A model generated the notes under the pieces. That model saw nothing but the letters and a program-made list of their open reading frames with translations, searched no databases and was not told the DNA's origin. Positions 17,699-25,609 of a stretch of DNA of 64,000 nt are shown piece after piece. The translations under genes were made by a program, and so were the position numbers. Position 1 is the first letter of the stretch, and each line of letters starts with the position of its first letter. The stretch is taken from NCBI RefSeq assembly GCF_000803645.1, contig NZ_CP009122.1, positions 4,750,501-4,814,500 on the forward strand, given 5' to 3'. The DNA is from Sphingopyxis fribergensis (GTDB lineage Bacteria; Pseudomonadota; Alphaproteobacteria; Sphingomonadales; Sphingomonadaceae).

Positions 17699-18568
17699 AT
17701 GCCAACTCAGGTACGAGCCGACGTCTATACTCGGGTCACCGAGGCGATCCTTGCAGCGATCGAAGCCGGTACGGGCAACTGGCGCATGCCATGGCATCAC
17801 AGCGGCGCCGATGTCACCCGGCCGACCAACATCGCCAGCGGCAAGCCCTATCGCGGCATCAACACGGTGTCGCTCTGGGCGGCGGCCTATGGCGGCGGCT
17901 ATGCGAGCGGGGTCTGGGGCACTTATCGTCAGTGGCAGGACCGCGGCGCCCAGGTCCGCAAGGGCGAGCAGGCCAGCCTCGGCGTCCTCTGGAAGGAGAT
18001 CAGCCGGCGCGACGACGAGCAGGATGACGAAGATGGCGGCAAGGGACGGCGGCTCTTCGCCCGGGCGTTCAGCCTGTTCAACGCCGATCAGGTCGACGGC
18101 TACGCGCCCGAGCCCGGGCCGGTCCTGCCCGAGAGCGAGCGCCTTGCGGCCGCCGAGGCCTTCATCGCCGCGCTCGGTATCGACACGGTCTACGGGTCGA
18201 GCAGCGCCTATTACCATCTCGGCGAAGACCGCATCTACATGCCGCACTTCGCAACCTTCCGTAGCGCGCATGGATTCTACGGCACCCATATCCACGAGTG
18301 TGCCCATGCCAGCGGCGCGGCGCATCGGCTCGACCGGGATTTCAGCGCCAGGTGGACCAAGGACGCGCTCGCGATGGAGGAAGCGACCGCCGAGCTGACC
18401 GCCTCGTTCCTGCTTGCCGACCTCGGCATCGCGCACGATCCGCGTCCCGATCATGCCGCCTATATCGCCTCCTGGCTTCAGGTGCTGAAGAACGACAGCC
18501 GCGCGATCTTCACTGCGGCCAGCAAGGCGCAGGCGGCGGCCGATTGGATGCACGCCCAGCAGCCGTGA
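17699..18568 (+). CDS. ardC: ArdC-like antirestriction protein
   Basis: A 289-residue DUF1738 protein with an N-terminal ssDNA-binding-like domain (about 5-130) and a zincin-like domain with HIHECAHASGAAHR near 198-211, the HExxH variant HECAH. It ends normally with the YIASWLQVLKNDSRAIFTAASKA-type block. ATG at 17699 follows GCGGAG. It is intact, carried inside the mercury element, and paralogous to the gene the element has interrupted. The stretch equivalent to the insertion target (near 18377-18400) differs in sequence, so it is not an alternative copy of the same site. It may protect the element during transfer. Confidence 0.85.
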   Translation: MPTQVRADVYTRVTEAILAAIEAGTGNWRMPWHHSGADVTRPTNIASGKPYRGINTVSLWAAAYGGGYASGVWGTYRQWQDRGAQVRKGEQASLGVLWKEISRRDDEQDDEDGGKGRRLFARAFSLFNADQVDGYAPEPGPVLPESERLAAAEAFIAALGIDTVYGSSSAYYHLGEDRIYMPHFATFRSAHGFYGTHIHECAHASGAAHRLDRDFSARWTKDALAMEEATAELTASFLLADLGIAHDPRPDHAAYIASWLQVLKNDSRAIFTAASKAQAAADWMHAQQP

Positions 18569-18571
18569 CGC

Positions 18572-18988
18572 TCACGCGGCCCGCACCTCGGCGCCGAGCG
18601 CATCAAGCAGCGGACAGCCCGGATCCTGACCGGCATCGCAGGCTCGCACCGAGTCTGCCAGAACCCGTTCCATCCGCCTGAGGTCCGCGATCCGCGCGCG
18701 CACATCCTGCAGATGCGACGCCGCGAGCTCGCGGACTTCGGTGCAGGAGGCCTGGCCGCCGGCCGCGAGTCCGAGCAAGGCGCGCACCTCGTCAAGGGTG
18801 AAGCCCAGCTCCCTCGCACGGCGCACGAAGCCCAGGCGAGCCACGTCCTCCCGACCGTAGCTGCGGTAACGGCCCCGCCGCGGCGGAACGGGCAGCAGCC
18901 CGATCCGCTCGTAATAGCGGATCGTCTCGATGTTGCAGCTGGTACGGCGCGAGAGTTCGCCGATCTGGATCGCGGCGGTTGCGGCCAT
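18572..18988 (-). CDS. merR: MerR mercury-responsive regulator
   Basis: A 138-residue activator/repressor with an N-terminal helix-turn-helix (IGELSRRTSCNIETIRYYERIGLLP), dimer helix and metal loop. C82, C117 and C125 match the three Hg(II) ligands of classical MerR. ATG at 18988 faces the merT operon across the operator at 19003-19033. It represses without Hg(II) and underwinds the promoter when Hg(II) binds. Its stop lies 3 bases after the convergent ardC homologue. Confidence 0.93.
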   Translation of the reverse strand: MAATAAIQIGELSRRTSCNIETIRYYERIGLLPVPPRRGRYRSYGREDVARLGFVRRARELGFTLDEVRALLGLAAGGQASCTEVRELAASHLQDVRARIADLRRMERVLADSVRACDAGQDPGCPLLDALGAEVRAA

Positions 18989-19002
18989 CTTCAAAATACC
19001 TC

Positions 19003-19033
19003 TTGAGTCTGTAGTCGCTACAGATGGTAGGAT
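19003..19033 (+). promoter_or_regulatory. mer promoter/operator with 19-bp spacer
   Basis: TTGAGT (19003-19008) and TAGGAT (19028-19033) are 19 bases apart, the elongated spacing of MerR-type promoters. The spacer contains the dyad CTGTAGTCGCTACAG (19009-19023). It reads toward merT and lies between divergent merR and merT. Confidence 0.88.
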
Positions 19034-19062
19034 AGCTGCATGCCCGCCACAAGGAGTCGCCC

Positions 19063-19422
19063 GTGACCCAGACACCAAGCCCGCCCAAGGGGATAAGTAC
19101 CGCCGCGCTTACCCTGGCGGGGATCGCCGCCGCGTTCGGCGTCGCTGCCTGCTGCGCACTGCCGATCCTCTTGGCATCCGCCGGCATCGGCGCGGCCTGG
19201 CTCAGCGGCGTGGCCGTCGTCTCCGCGCCCTATCGCACGCCGCTCCTCGTGATCGGCGCATTATGCCTCGTCGCCGGCGCCGCGCTGCTATTGCGCCAGC
19301 AACTCGCCGCCATGCGCTGCGGCCCGGACGGCGTGTGCACGCCGCGCTGGACGCGCATCCTCACTCTCGCCGGCCTATTGGTCGGCGCGGCACTGCTCTG
19401 GGCGGGTTATAGCTATGTCTGA
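19063..19422 (+). CDS. merT: MerT-type mercuric ion transporter
   Basis: A 119-residue inner-membrane protein with three hydrophobic helices. The vicinal cysteine pair lies in the first helix (VAACCALPILL), and a second cysteine pair in the cytoplasmic loop (MRCGPDGVC), as in MerT. GTG at 19063 has AAGGAG at good distance. It would bring Hg(II) into the cytoplasm for reduction. No MerP gene is present. It overlaps the next gene by 8 bases. Confidence 0.88.
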   Translation: MTQTPSPPKGISTAALTLAGIAAAFGVAACCALPILLASAGIGAAWLSGVAVVSAPYRTPLLVIGALCLVAGAALLLRQQLAAMRCGPDGVCTPRWTRILTLAGLLVGAALLWAGYSYV

Positions 19423-19642
19423 CGTCGTTCCGGAGCTGCACTCGACCCTGACCTGTCCGCACTGCGGACATCAGGCGACCGAGACGATGCCGACCAACGC
19501 ATGCCAGTTTTTCTATGACTGCCGGGGCTGCGGCGCGGTCCTCAAGCCCAAGCAGGGCGATTGCTGCGTCTTTTGTTCCTATGGCGACGTTCCGTGTCCG
19601 CCGATCCAGATCGAGGGCAAGGGCGCGTCCTGCTGCGGCTGA
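19415..19642 (+). CDS. GDCCVxC-domain protein
   Basis: A 75-residue cysteine-rich protein with the family signature GDCCVFC, a CPHCGH knuckle near residue 14, CRGCG near 36 and a terminal SCCG. With about eleven cysteines and no signal peptide it is probably a cytosolic Hg(II)-binding or zinc-ribbon protein. In some organisms this family is a selenoprotein; here the positions are cysteines. It overlaps merT by 8 bases, an arrangement repeated at 54848-55427. Function is not established. Confidence 0.88.
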   Translation: MSDVVPELHSTLTCPHCGHQATETMPTNACQFFYDCRGCGAVLKPKQGDCCVFCSYGDVPCPPIQIEGKGASCCG

Positions 19643-19651
19643 AGACAAGCC

Positions 19652-20431
19652 GTGACGCTTGCCACCCCCGCTGACGCTGCCCCTGAACCGACGGTTGCAT
19701 TCCCCGACGGCACCGTCGTCCCGGACTGGACTGCGGTCACCGCGCCAAGCGCCCATTCGGCCCTGACAGCGCTGTTCGCGGCATTTATCGGCCGCAGGTG
19801 GCATGGCATCGACAGCACCGAGGACGAGGTGCGGCGTGCCATCCTCCGGGCCTATGTCACCCAGGGCCACGCGCCGGCGCCGGTGGAGATCGCTGCCGCG
19901 GTTGCGCTCCCGCCCGGCGACGTGGCCGCAGCGCTCCACCGGCTCGCCGGACGTGATCTCGTGGTCCTCGACGGCGACGGCCGAGTGAGCGGCGCCTATC
20001 CTTTCACCGATGCTCCCAGTGAGCATCAGGTGGAGGCCGCGGGTATCACGATGGGAGCCATGTGCGCCCTCGACGCGCTGGGGATCTGCACGATCGCACC
20101 GCACGCCAGCCTCATCCGCTCGTCATGCCGCCAATGCCGGCGCTCGCTTGCGATCCATGTCCACGACCGGGGCTGCACCTTGGGCGACGTCGTGCCCGAG
20201 GGGATTCTCGTCTGGTCCGGTCATCGCTACACCGGCGGCTGTGCAGCGTCTTCGCTCTGCACTCAGCAGGCTTTCTTCTGCCATGCCGATCATCTTGAAG
20301 CCTGGCGTATGGACGGTTCCGTGACCGCCCGCGACGGCATTCGCCTGACCCTGCGCGAGGCCCTCCAGGTCGGCCGCGCGATCTTTGCACCGATGCTCGG
20401 AGGGATATTGCCATGGCCCATTACGACCTGA
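19652..20431 (+). CDS. merB: alkylmercury lyase
   Basis: A 259-residue enzyme that cleaves carbon-mercury bonds and releases Hg(II). Catalytic residues are C138 and D141 (MCALDALG) and probably C203 (SLCTQQAFF), matching the C96/D99/C159 triad of the R831b enzyme. The N-terminus is about 40 residues longer than the shortest family members. GTG at 19652 is 9 bases after the previous stop. It overlaps the next gene by 19 bases. It gives broad-spectrum (organomercurial) resistance. Confidence 0.92.
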   Translation: MTLATPADAAPEPTVAFPDGTVVPDWTAVTAPSAHSALTALFAAFIGRRWHGIDSTEDEVRRAILRAYVTQGHAPAPVEIAAAVALPPGDVAAALHRLAGRDLVVLDGDGRVSGAYPFTDAPSEHQVEAAGITMGAMCALDALGICTIAPHASLIRSSCRQCRRSLAIHVHDRGCTLGDVVPEGILVWSGHRYTGGCAASSLCTQQAFFCHADHLEAWRMDGSVTARDGIRLTLREALQVGRAIFAPMLGGILPWPITT

Positions 20432-21759
20432 TCGTCATCGGCAGCGGAACAGCCGCCCAGGTCGCGATCGGCCAGGTCCGCGCCGCCGGATGGTCCGTCG
20501 CCGTCATCGACCACCGCCCGTTCGGCGGCACCTGTGCGCTACGGGGCTGCGATCCCAAGAAGATGCTGGTCAGCGGCGAAGAGGCGATCGATGCCGCCGC
20601 TCGCATGGCCGGACATGGTGTCGGCGGCGACCTGGCGATCGATTGGCCGAGCCTGATGGCGTTCAAGCGCAGCTTTACCGATCCGGTCCCCGCCAAGCAG
20701 GAACGCCGCTACGCCAAGCTGGGCGTCGACGCCTTCCACGGGCTAGCGCGCTTCGCAAGCCCGGACGCGGTCGCGGTCGACGGTCGGACGTTGCAGGCCC
20801 AGCATATCCTGATCGCAACCGGCGCGGGGCCGATCCCGCTCGGCATTCCAGGCGAGGAGCTGGTCAGCACGAGCGACGCTTTCCTCGAGCTGGAGACGCT
20901 GCCGCGCCGGATCGTGCTGATCGGCGGCGGCTATGTCGCCGCGGAGTTCTCGCATCTGGCCGCACGTGCCGGCGCCGAAGTCACGATCCTGCAGCGCGCT
21001 AGCCGGCTGCTGCCGCATTTCGATCCCGACCTGGTGGGCTGGCTCACACCGCGGTTCACGGCGCTCGGCATTCGCATCGAGACCGGCACCGCGGTCACAC
21101 GGGTCGAGCGGAACGGGGACGGCCTGCAGGTGCGTGCCTCTCGCCAGGGAGCGCCGGACCTGGAGGTCGCCTGCGATCTCGTCATTCATGCTGCCGGGCG
21201 TCGTCCCGATCTCGGCAGCCTCGACCTGTCCACCGGGCAGGTCGCGGTGCAAGACGGACGACTGCAGCTCGATGCGCATCTGCGCAGCATTTCCAACCCG
21301 CGGGTCTATGCCGCCGGTGACGCCGCCGGCGTCGGGCCGCCCCTGACCCCGGTGTCGAGCCACGACGCGAAGATCGTCGCCGCGAACCTCCTGCAAGGTC
21401 CATCGCGCGAGCCCGACTATCGCGGTGTTCCGAGCGTCGCCTTCACCGTGCCGCCGATCGCCGCCGTCGGGCTTTCGGAAGAGGCGGCGCGCCGCAGCGG
21501 CCTCAAGTTCCGGGTTAACGCGGCCTCGACGCCGGACTGGTTCACCGCCCGCCGGCTCGCCGAGCCGGTCTATGGCCACAAAGTTCTGATCGACGAGCGG
21601 ACGGACCTCGTCCTCGGCGCGCATCTCGTCGGGCCGAACGCCGACGAGGTGATCAACCTTTTCGGCCTGGCCATCCGCCACGGCCTCACCGCGGCCGATC
21701 TACGCTCCACCATGTTTGCCTATCCGACCGGCGCCTCGGATATCGGCTACATGCTCTAG
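20413..21759 (+). CDS. MerA-like FAD/NAD(P)H disulfide oxidoreductase
   Basis: A 448-residue flavoprotein of the class I pyridine-nucleotide disulfide family. It has the FAD motif VIGSGTAAQVA at the N-terminus, the redox cysteine pair C-x4-C in GGTCALRGCDPKK, an NAD(P)H site IGGGYVAAEF, and the second FAD motif VYAAGDAAG. It lacks both the N-terminal heavy-metal domain and the C-terminal cysteine pair of canonical MerA, and the C-terminal HPT of glutathione reductase reads YPT (FAYPTGASDIGYML). Position after merB makes it the candidate Hg(II) reductase, but the missing cysteines leave activity uncertain. Confidence 0.8.
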   Translation: MAHYDLIVIGSGTAAQVAIGQVRAAGWSVAVIDHRPFGGTCALRGCDPKKMLVSGEEAIDAAARMAGHGVGGDLAIDWPSLMAFKRSFTDPVPAKQERRYAKLGVDAFHGLARFASPDAVAVDGRTLQAQHILIATGAGPIPLGIPGEELVSTSDAFLELETLPRRIVLIGGGYVAAEFSHLAARAGAEVTILQRASRLLPHFDPDLVGWLTPRFTALGIRIETGTAVTRVERNGDGLQVRASRQGAPDLEVACDLVIHAAGRRPDLGSLDLSTGQVAVQDGRLQLDAHLRSISNPRVYAAGDAAGVGPPLTPVSSHDAKIVAANLLQGPSREPDYRGVPSVAFTVPPIAAVGLSEEAARRSGLKFRVNAASTPDWFTARRLAEPVYGHKVLIDERTDLVLGAHLVGPNADEVINLFGLAIRHGLTAADLRSTMFAYPTGASDIGYML

Positions 21760-21798
21760 GCGACGCCGCGCACGATCCGTCACCAGTGCTCGCCCGCG

Positions 21799-21846
21799 GG
21801 CGGGCGGCAGCCTGTCGCGAAAGACGATAGCGGGCTGTCGCCCGCC
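21799..21846 (+). terminator. hairpin after the mer operon
   Basis: GGCGGGCGGCAGCCTG (21799-21814) pairs with CGGGCTGTCGCCCGCC (21831-21846) at 14 of 16 positions. It lies 40 bases after the last mer gene. There is no U-tract, so it is a weak terminator or a structural site. Confidence 0.4.
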
Positions 21847-22128
21847 TGATCTGCGGACGCCGCTGACGCGGCGGCGCTACTTTTTGGGCCTCCCTTCCGA
21901 CGCGGAGGTGGTCGGCGCTCCCTGCTAGGCCCGCCACGGCGGGCTGCAAGCCCCGGCTTCGCCGGGCTGCTCCATTTCATTTCGCCCCTGCGGGTGCAGC
22001 CCGCCGCTCGAACGGGCCTCTTCGGTCGCTCTCGCCGCCCACCCCCGCCTCGGGGGAGGCCGATGCGGTTTTTGGGCAGTGCTGGAGGCAGCCGATGGTT
22101 TTCTTCCTCGAACCCCGGATTGGGGCTG
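21847..22128. other. right-hand noncoding part of the element with a repeated leader
   Basis: No gene of its own is seen. It contains a leader resembling the one before ardC at 11150-11280, with the identical 15-mer GCCGCCCACCCCCGC at 22034-22048 and a nearby CGGGTGC box. An ATG at 22095 at leader-like distance opens a frame that crosses the right end into the 3' part of ardC. Confidence 0.45.
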
Positions 22129-22147
22129 GACTGTCAGGATATGTCGC
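22129..22147. repeat. right end of the mercury element with direct repeat
   Basis: GACTGTCAGGATA (22129-22141) is the inverted counterpart of TATCTGGACAGTC at the left end. GTCGC (22143-22147) repeats the ardC bases at 12034-12038, after which ardC resumes in frame with GAG ATG. Confidence 0.65.
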
Positions 22148-22352
22148 GGAGATGGGGAGCGCCTTCCTGTGCGCCGCACTCGGCATCGAACCGAGCGTGC
22201 GCCACGCCGATTACATCGGGTCGTGGCTGGAGGTTCTACGCGAGGACAATCGCGCGATCTTTCGCGCCGCGAGCCTCGCCAGCAAGGCCGCCGATTGGCT
22301 GCTTGCCCGCCATAACGAGGCAGCGGCGGACGAAGGGAGGGCGGCGGCATGA
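22148..22352 (+). pseudogene. ardC: ardC-like gene, 3' part (interrupted)
   Basis: It encodes the last 67 residues of the split ArdC protein: AEMGSAFLCAALGIE, then YIGSWLEVLREDNRAIFRAA, which parallels the end of the intact homologue at 17699. The frame is also readable from ATG 22095 in the element, giving an 85-residue hybrid that lacks the zincin motif. Together with 11281-12038 it makes a 320-codon gene. Confidence 0.85.
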
Positions 22353-22507
22353 CCTGCGCCGCGCGCGAGCTTCGCCACAACGAGCTTCCGAAACCCTGGG
22401 TCAAATGGGGCAACGGCTGACGAAGGCGGCGCGTTTCGCCGTCAACCATAGTCGGTCCCGCCACGCTTCAAGACACAACGGAACCGACGCTCACAAGGAG
22501 CAAGACC

Positions 22508-24241
22508 ATGAAACTCGACTTTATCGACCTTGGCAAGCTTTCGATCAGCAAAGCCAATATGCGCTACGCCAAAAAGGCGCCCGATGTGTCGGACATTTTG
22601 CCGACCGTTCGCGCGCGCGGCGTTCTCGTTCCCCTGATCGTGCGGCCCAATTGCGCCGAAGGCGCTTATGAGATCGTCGCGGGCGCGCGGCGCTTCACCG
22701 CCGCGTGTGTGGTCGCGGGCGAAAAGGGCGAAGCCGAGCCGCTGCCATGCGCCATTCTCGAAGAGGGCGACGATGCCGCCGCGCTCGAAGCCTCGCTGAT
22801 CGAGAATGTCGCGCGGCGCGATGCCGACGAGGTGACCCAATGGGAAACCTATACGCGGTTAGTGAAGGAAGGCCGCAGCGTTGCCGACCTTGCCGACACG
22901 TTCGGAATGCCCGAGCCGATGGTCAAGCGCATCCTCGCACTCGGCAATCTGCTCCCGCGCATCCGTTCGCTCTACGCCAAGGAGAAGATCAGTTCGGGCA
23001 CGGTCCGGCATCTGACGATGGCATCGAAAGGCCAACAGCGCGCATGGCTGGCGCTGTTCGACGATCCGCAGACCTATTGTCCGCAGGGAAATCAGCTCAA
23101 AGGCTGGCTGTTCGGCGGCGGCGCGATCAAGGTTGAACATGCGTTGTTCGATGTCGAGACGAGCGGATTGGCGATCATCGCCGACCTGTTCGGCGACGAG
23201 CGTTATTTCAGCGACAGCGATGCCTTTTGGACCGCGCAGCTTGCTGCAATTGAAGAACGCCGGGCGCGATTTCTGGACGAGGGATGGAGCGACATCGTTG
23301 TCCTGCCCAAGGGCGAGTATTTCCGCAGTTGGGAATTTCGCCAAGCGTCCAAGCGCAAGGGCGGGCGCATCTATATCGAAGTTCGCGACACCGGCGAGAT
23401 CGACATTCACGAAGGCTACGTCACCGCCAAGGAAGCGGCGCAGCTCGACAAGGGGGAAAAGATCGAGGCCACGCCCAAGACGGCTCGCCCCGAACTGACC
23501 GCGCGGATGCAAACTTATGTCGACCTGCATCGCCACGCTGCCGTGCGCGCGGCGCTGACCGGCCATCCCGCCGTCGCGCTGCGCTTGATGGTCGCCCATG
23601 CCGTCGCGGGATCGCCGCTCTGGAATGTGAAAATCGAACCGCAGTCGGCGAAAGACGACGATGTTCGCGAGAGCATCGAGGTCAGCCGCGCCGAGACGGT
23701 TTTCGACGAGAAGCGGCGCGCCGTGCTCGCGCTGCTTGGGTTCGACGCCGAGGAACCGAGCGTGACCGGCGGCAATCCGATGCCGCTCGCGGCGCTGTTC
23801 CAGCGGCTGCTCGACCTTCCCGACCGCGCTGTTATGGACGTGATCGCCACTGTGATCGGCGAGACTTTGTTCGCGGGAAGCGCCGCAGTCGAGGCGGTGG
23901 GTCTTCATATCGGGCTCGATATGGCGACATAGTGGAGCGCCGACGACGCTTTCTTTGAAGGCCTTCGCGACCGCGAGGTGCTGACCGCGCTGGTCGCCGA
24001 GGTTGGCGGGGCCGAGGTTGCCGCCGCCAATGCCAAGGAGAAGGGCGCGACTTTGAAGGCCATCGTCCGCGACCATCTGCACGGCACTAATGGCCGGACC
24101 AAGGTCGAGGGCTGGGTGCCGAAATGGATAGCCTTCCCGCCCGCCGCCTACACGGCGCGCGGCGGGGTTGGGACCGTGACGGCGCATGGCGAACTGACTG
24201 TGCCGGAGGCCGAGGACCGGCCGCAGCGCGAAGCCGCGTGA
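22508..24241 (+). pseudogene. ParB-like island protein with in-frame amber stop
   Basis: A ParB/RepB-like protein common in alphaproteobacterial islands. The N-terminal ParB nuclease-like domain (residues 5-105) includes PLIVRPN, YEIVAGARRFTA and ENVARRDADEV; a helix-turn-helix region follows (VADLADTFGMPEPMVKRILALGNL). The first frame ends at a TAG at 23930-23932 after 474 residues. The same frame then stays open for 102 codons (WSADDAFFEGLRDREVL onward) to 24241, in typical family C-terminal style. One base change to a sense codon would give 577 residues. The ATG at 22508 follows AAGGAG. The 474-residue product may still work. Confidence 0.75.
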
Positions 24242-24248
24242 CGGCTGT

Positions 24249-24272
24249 GGGCGGCGGCGAGAGCCGCCGCCC
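24249..24272 (+). terminator. strong hairpin after the ParB-like gene
   Basis: GGGCGGCGGC (24249-24258) and GCCGCCGCCC (24263-24272) pair perfectly around GAGA. It lies 7 bases after the stop at 24241. The following ATTCT is only weakly U-rich. Confidence 0.6.
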
Positions 24273-24398
24273 ATTCTATCCTGTAAAAATCGCGCGCCGC
24301 GCGCCCTGAGGGCGCACGGCGCGATGCCCCATCGGTCAAATAGTCGTGGCCGGACGGTAACGCAGGCGATAGGGCGTGGGTCGAAGAGGAGATGACCG

Positions 24399-24863
24399 AT
24401 GGCCGAAGACACTCAGCATATGCTGCTCACGCTCACCGCCGATATTGTCGCGGCGCATGTCTCGAACAACGCCGTCGGCCTCGCCGATCTTCCCGACCTG
24501 ATCGCGCGCGTTCATGGCGCGCTGGCGGGCCTGGGTTCGCCGGTCGCCGAGCCGGTCGAGGAGCAGAAACCGGCGGTCTCGATCCGAGCCTCGATCAAGC
24601 CCGACTACATCGTCTGTCTCGAGGACGGCAAGAAGCTCAAAATGATGCGCCGTCATTTGATGACCGCTTATGGCATGACGCCGGACGACTATCGCGCGAA
24701 GTGGAATCTGCCGAAAGACTATCCGATGGTCGCGCCGAACTATGCCGAAACCCGGCGAGCACTCGCCAAGTCGATCGGCCTCGGCACCAAGGGACGCGGC
24801 GGCGGCCGCAAGCCCGCAGTCAAGGCGCCTGTGCGGCGTGGTCGCGCAAAAGCGGGCGCCTGA
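24399..24863 (+). CDS. MucR/Ros-family transcriptional regulator
   Basis: A 154-residue DNA-binding protein. The zinc-finger segment is VCLEDGKKLKMMRRHLMTAYGMTPDDYRAKW (Cys at about 74, His at about 87), followed by YAETRRALAKSIGLG, the conserved MucR ending, and a basic tail. The ATG at 24399 follows GAAGAGGAG. Ros/MucR proteins are H-NS-like global silencers; in islands they probably regulate transfer or maintenance genes. It sits between the ParB-like gene and the DUF736 gene. Confidence 0.88.
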   Translation: MAEDTQHMLLTLTADIVAAHVSNNAVGLADLPDLIARVHGALAGLGSPVAEPVEEQKPAVSIRASIKPDYIVCLEDGKKLKMMRRHLMTAYGMTPDDYRAKWNLPKDYPMVAPNYAETRRALAKSIGLGTKGRGGGRKPAVKAPVRRGRAKAGA

Positions 24864-25233
24864 CGGGAACCCCTGTCTTACGGCGCCCCTAACCCGTCGG
24901 CGTCCGACAATCCTCGCATCGGTCTCGCGATAGCCGACCGCGCCAGCCTGTCTCATTTGCGGCTCGCGAACCCCTGCCCTTCACGGCCTCTTCGAAAGGC
25001 TTGATGACCGAAACCGGCTGCGCCTCTGCCGCTCCGGGCCGCAATGGCAGGTTCGCCTTTTTTCCCCTGCCGGCGGCAAGCGCCGTCATTCCTCGCGAAA
25101 CAAAAAAGGGCGCCCCTTGCCGTCCTCCAGCTTCGCTTGCGGGCCTTCGGCTGCGGCCGCGGCAGTCCCGGTCATGTCCCAAGCCATCGAGGCCATGAAG
25201 GGCATGGTCTCGGAGCAAGGAAAGGACATCAAC
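24864..25233. other. leader region before the DUF736 gene
   Basis: About 370 bases with no supported gene. It has GC-rich boxes (near 25130-25160, CTTCGCTTGCGGGCCTTCGG) like those before the two ardC genes. An in-frame ATG at 25117 could extend the DUF736 protein, but the added residues are low complexity and unlike the family. Confidence 0.4.
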
Positions 25234-25560
25234 ATGGCTACCATCGGAACTTTCAAGAAGACCGCCAACGGCGAATATGTCGGCGACATCGTGACACTCA
25301 GCGTTCAGGCCAAGGGGGTTCGCATCGTCCCCGATCAGAACCCGCCCAGCGAGAATGCGCCCACGCACCGGGTTTTCGTCGGCAGCGCCGAAGTTGGTGC
25401 CGCCTGGGCCAAACAGTCGAACGAGGGCCGCGCCTATCTCGGGATCAAGCTCGATGATCCGAGCTTCAGCGCTCCGATCTACGCGAACCTCTTCGACGAT
25501 GAAGGCGGCGAGACTTTCAGCCTGATCTGGTCGCGTTCCAATCGCCGGACCGGCGACTGA
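25234..25560 (+). CDS. DUF736 family protein
   Basis: A 108-residue soluble protein beginning MATIGTFKKTANGEYVGDI and containing YLGIKLDDPSFSAPIYANLF, the DUF736 core. The ATG at 25234 follows CAAGGAAAGG. The family is found almost only on conjugative plasmids and integrative elements of alphaproteobacteria; its role is unknown. It marks this stretch as island backbone. Confidence 0.9.
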   Translation: MATIGTFKKTANGEYVGDIVTLSVQAKGVRIVPDQNPPSENAPTHRVFVGSAEVGAAWAKQSNEGRAYLGIKLDDPSFSAPIYANLFDDEGGETFSLIWSRSNRRTGD

Positions 25561-25609
25561 CCGACCAGCGAAAATCCCGTCCGGTGCGCCGGGCGGGCTT
25601 CTCCGAAAA

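Larger units (their letters stand above)
12039..22142. mobile_element. trio-recombinase mercury-resistance element inserted in ardC
   Basis: About 10.1 kb separates the two halves of ardC. It is bounded by GTCGC direct repeats and imperfect 13-bp terminal inverted repeats. It carries three overlapping tyrosine-recombinase genes (12230-17543), an ardC homologue, merR and a merT/GDCCVxC/merB/MerA-like operon. The gene arrangement recalls Tn554-like and recombinase-in-trio (RIT) elements, but the proteins are larger than the RIT proteins I know and I assign it to neither. Removing one repeat plus the element restores the ardC frame exactly, so insertion was precise and fairly recent. Confidence 0.8.

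Noticed and set aside
20413..21759. canonical merA
   Set aside because: No N-terminal metal domain and no C-terminal cysteine pair, so only MerA-like is claimed.
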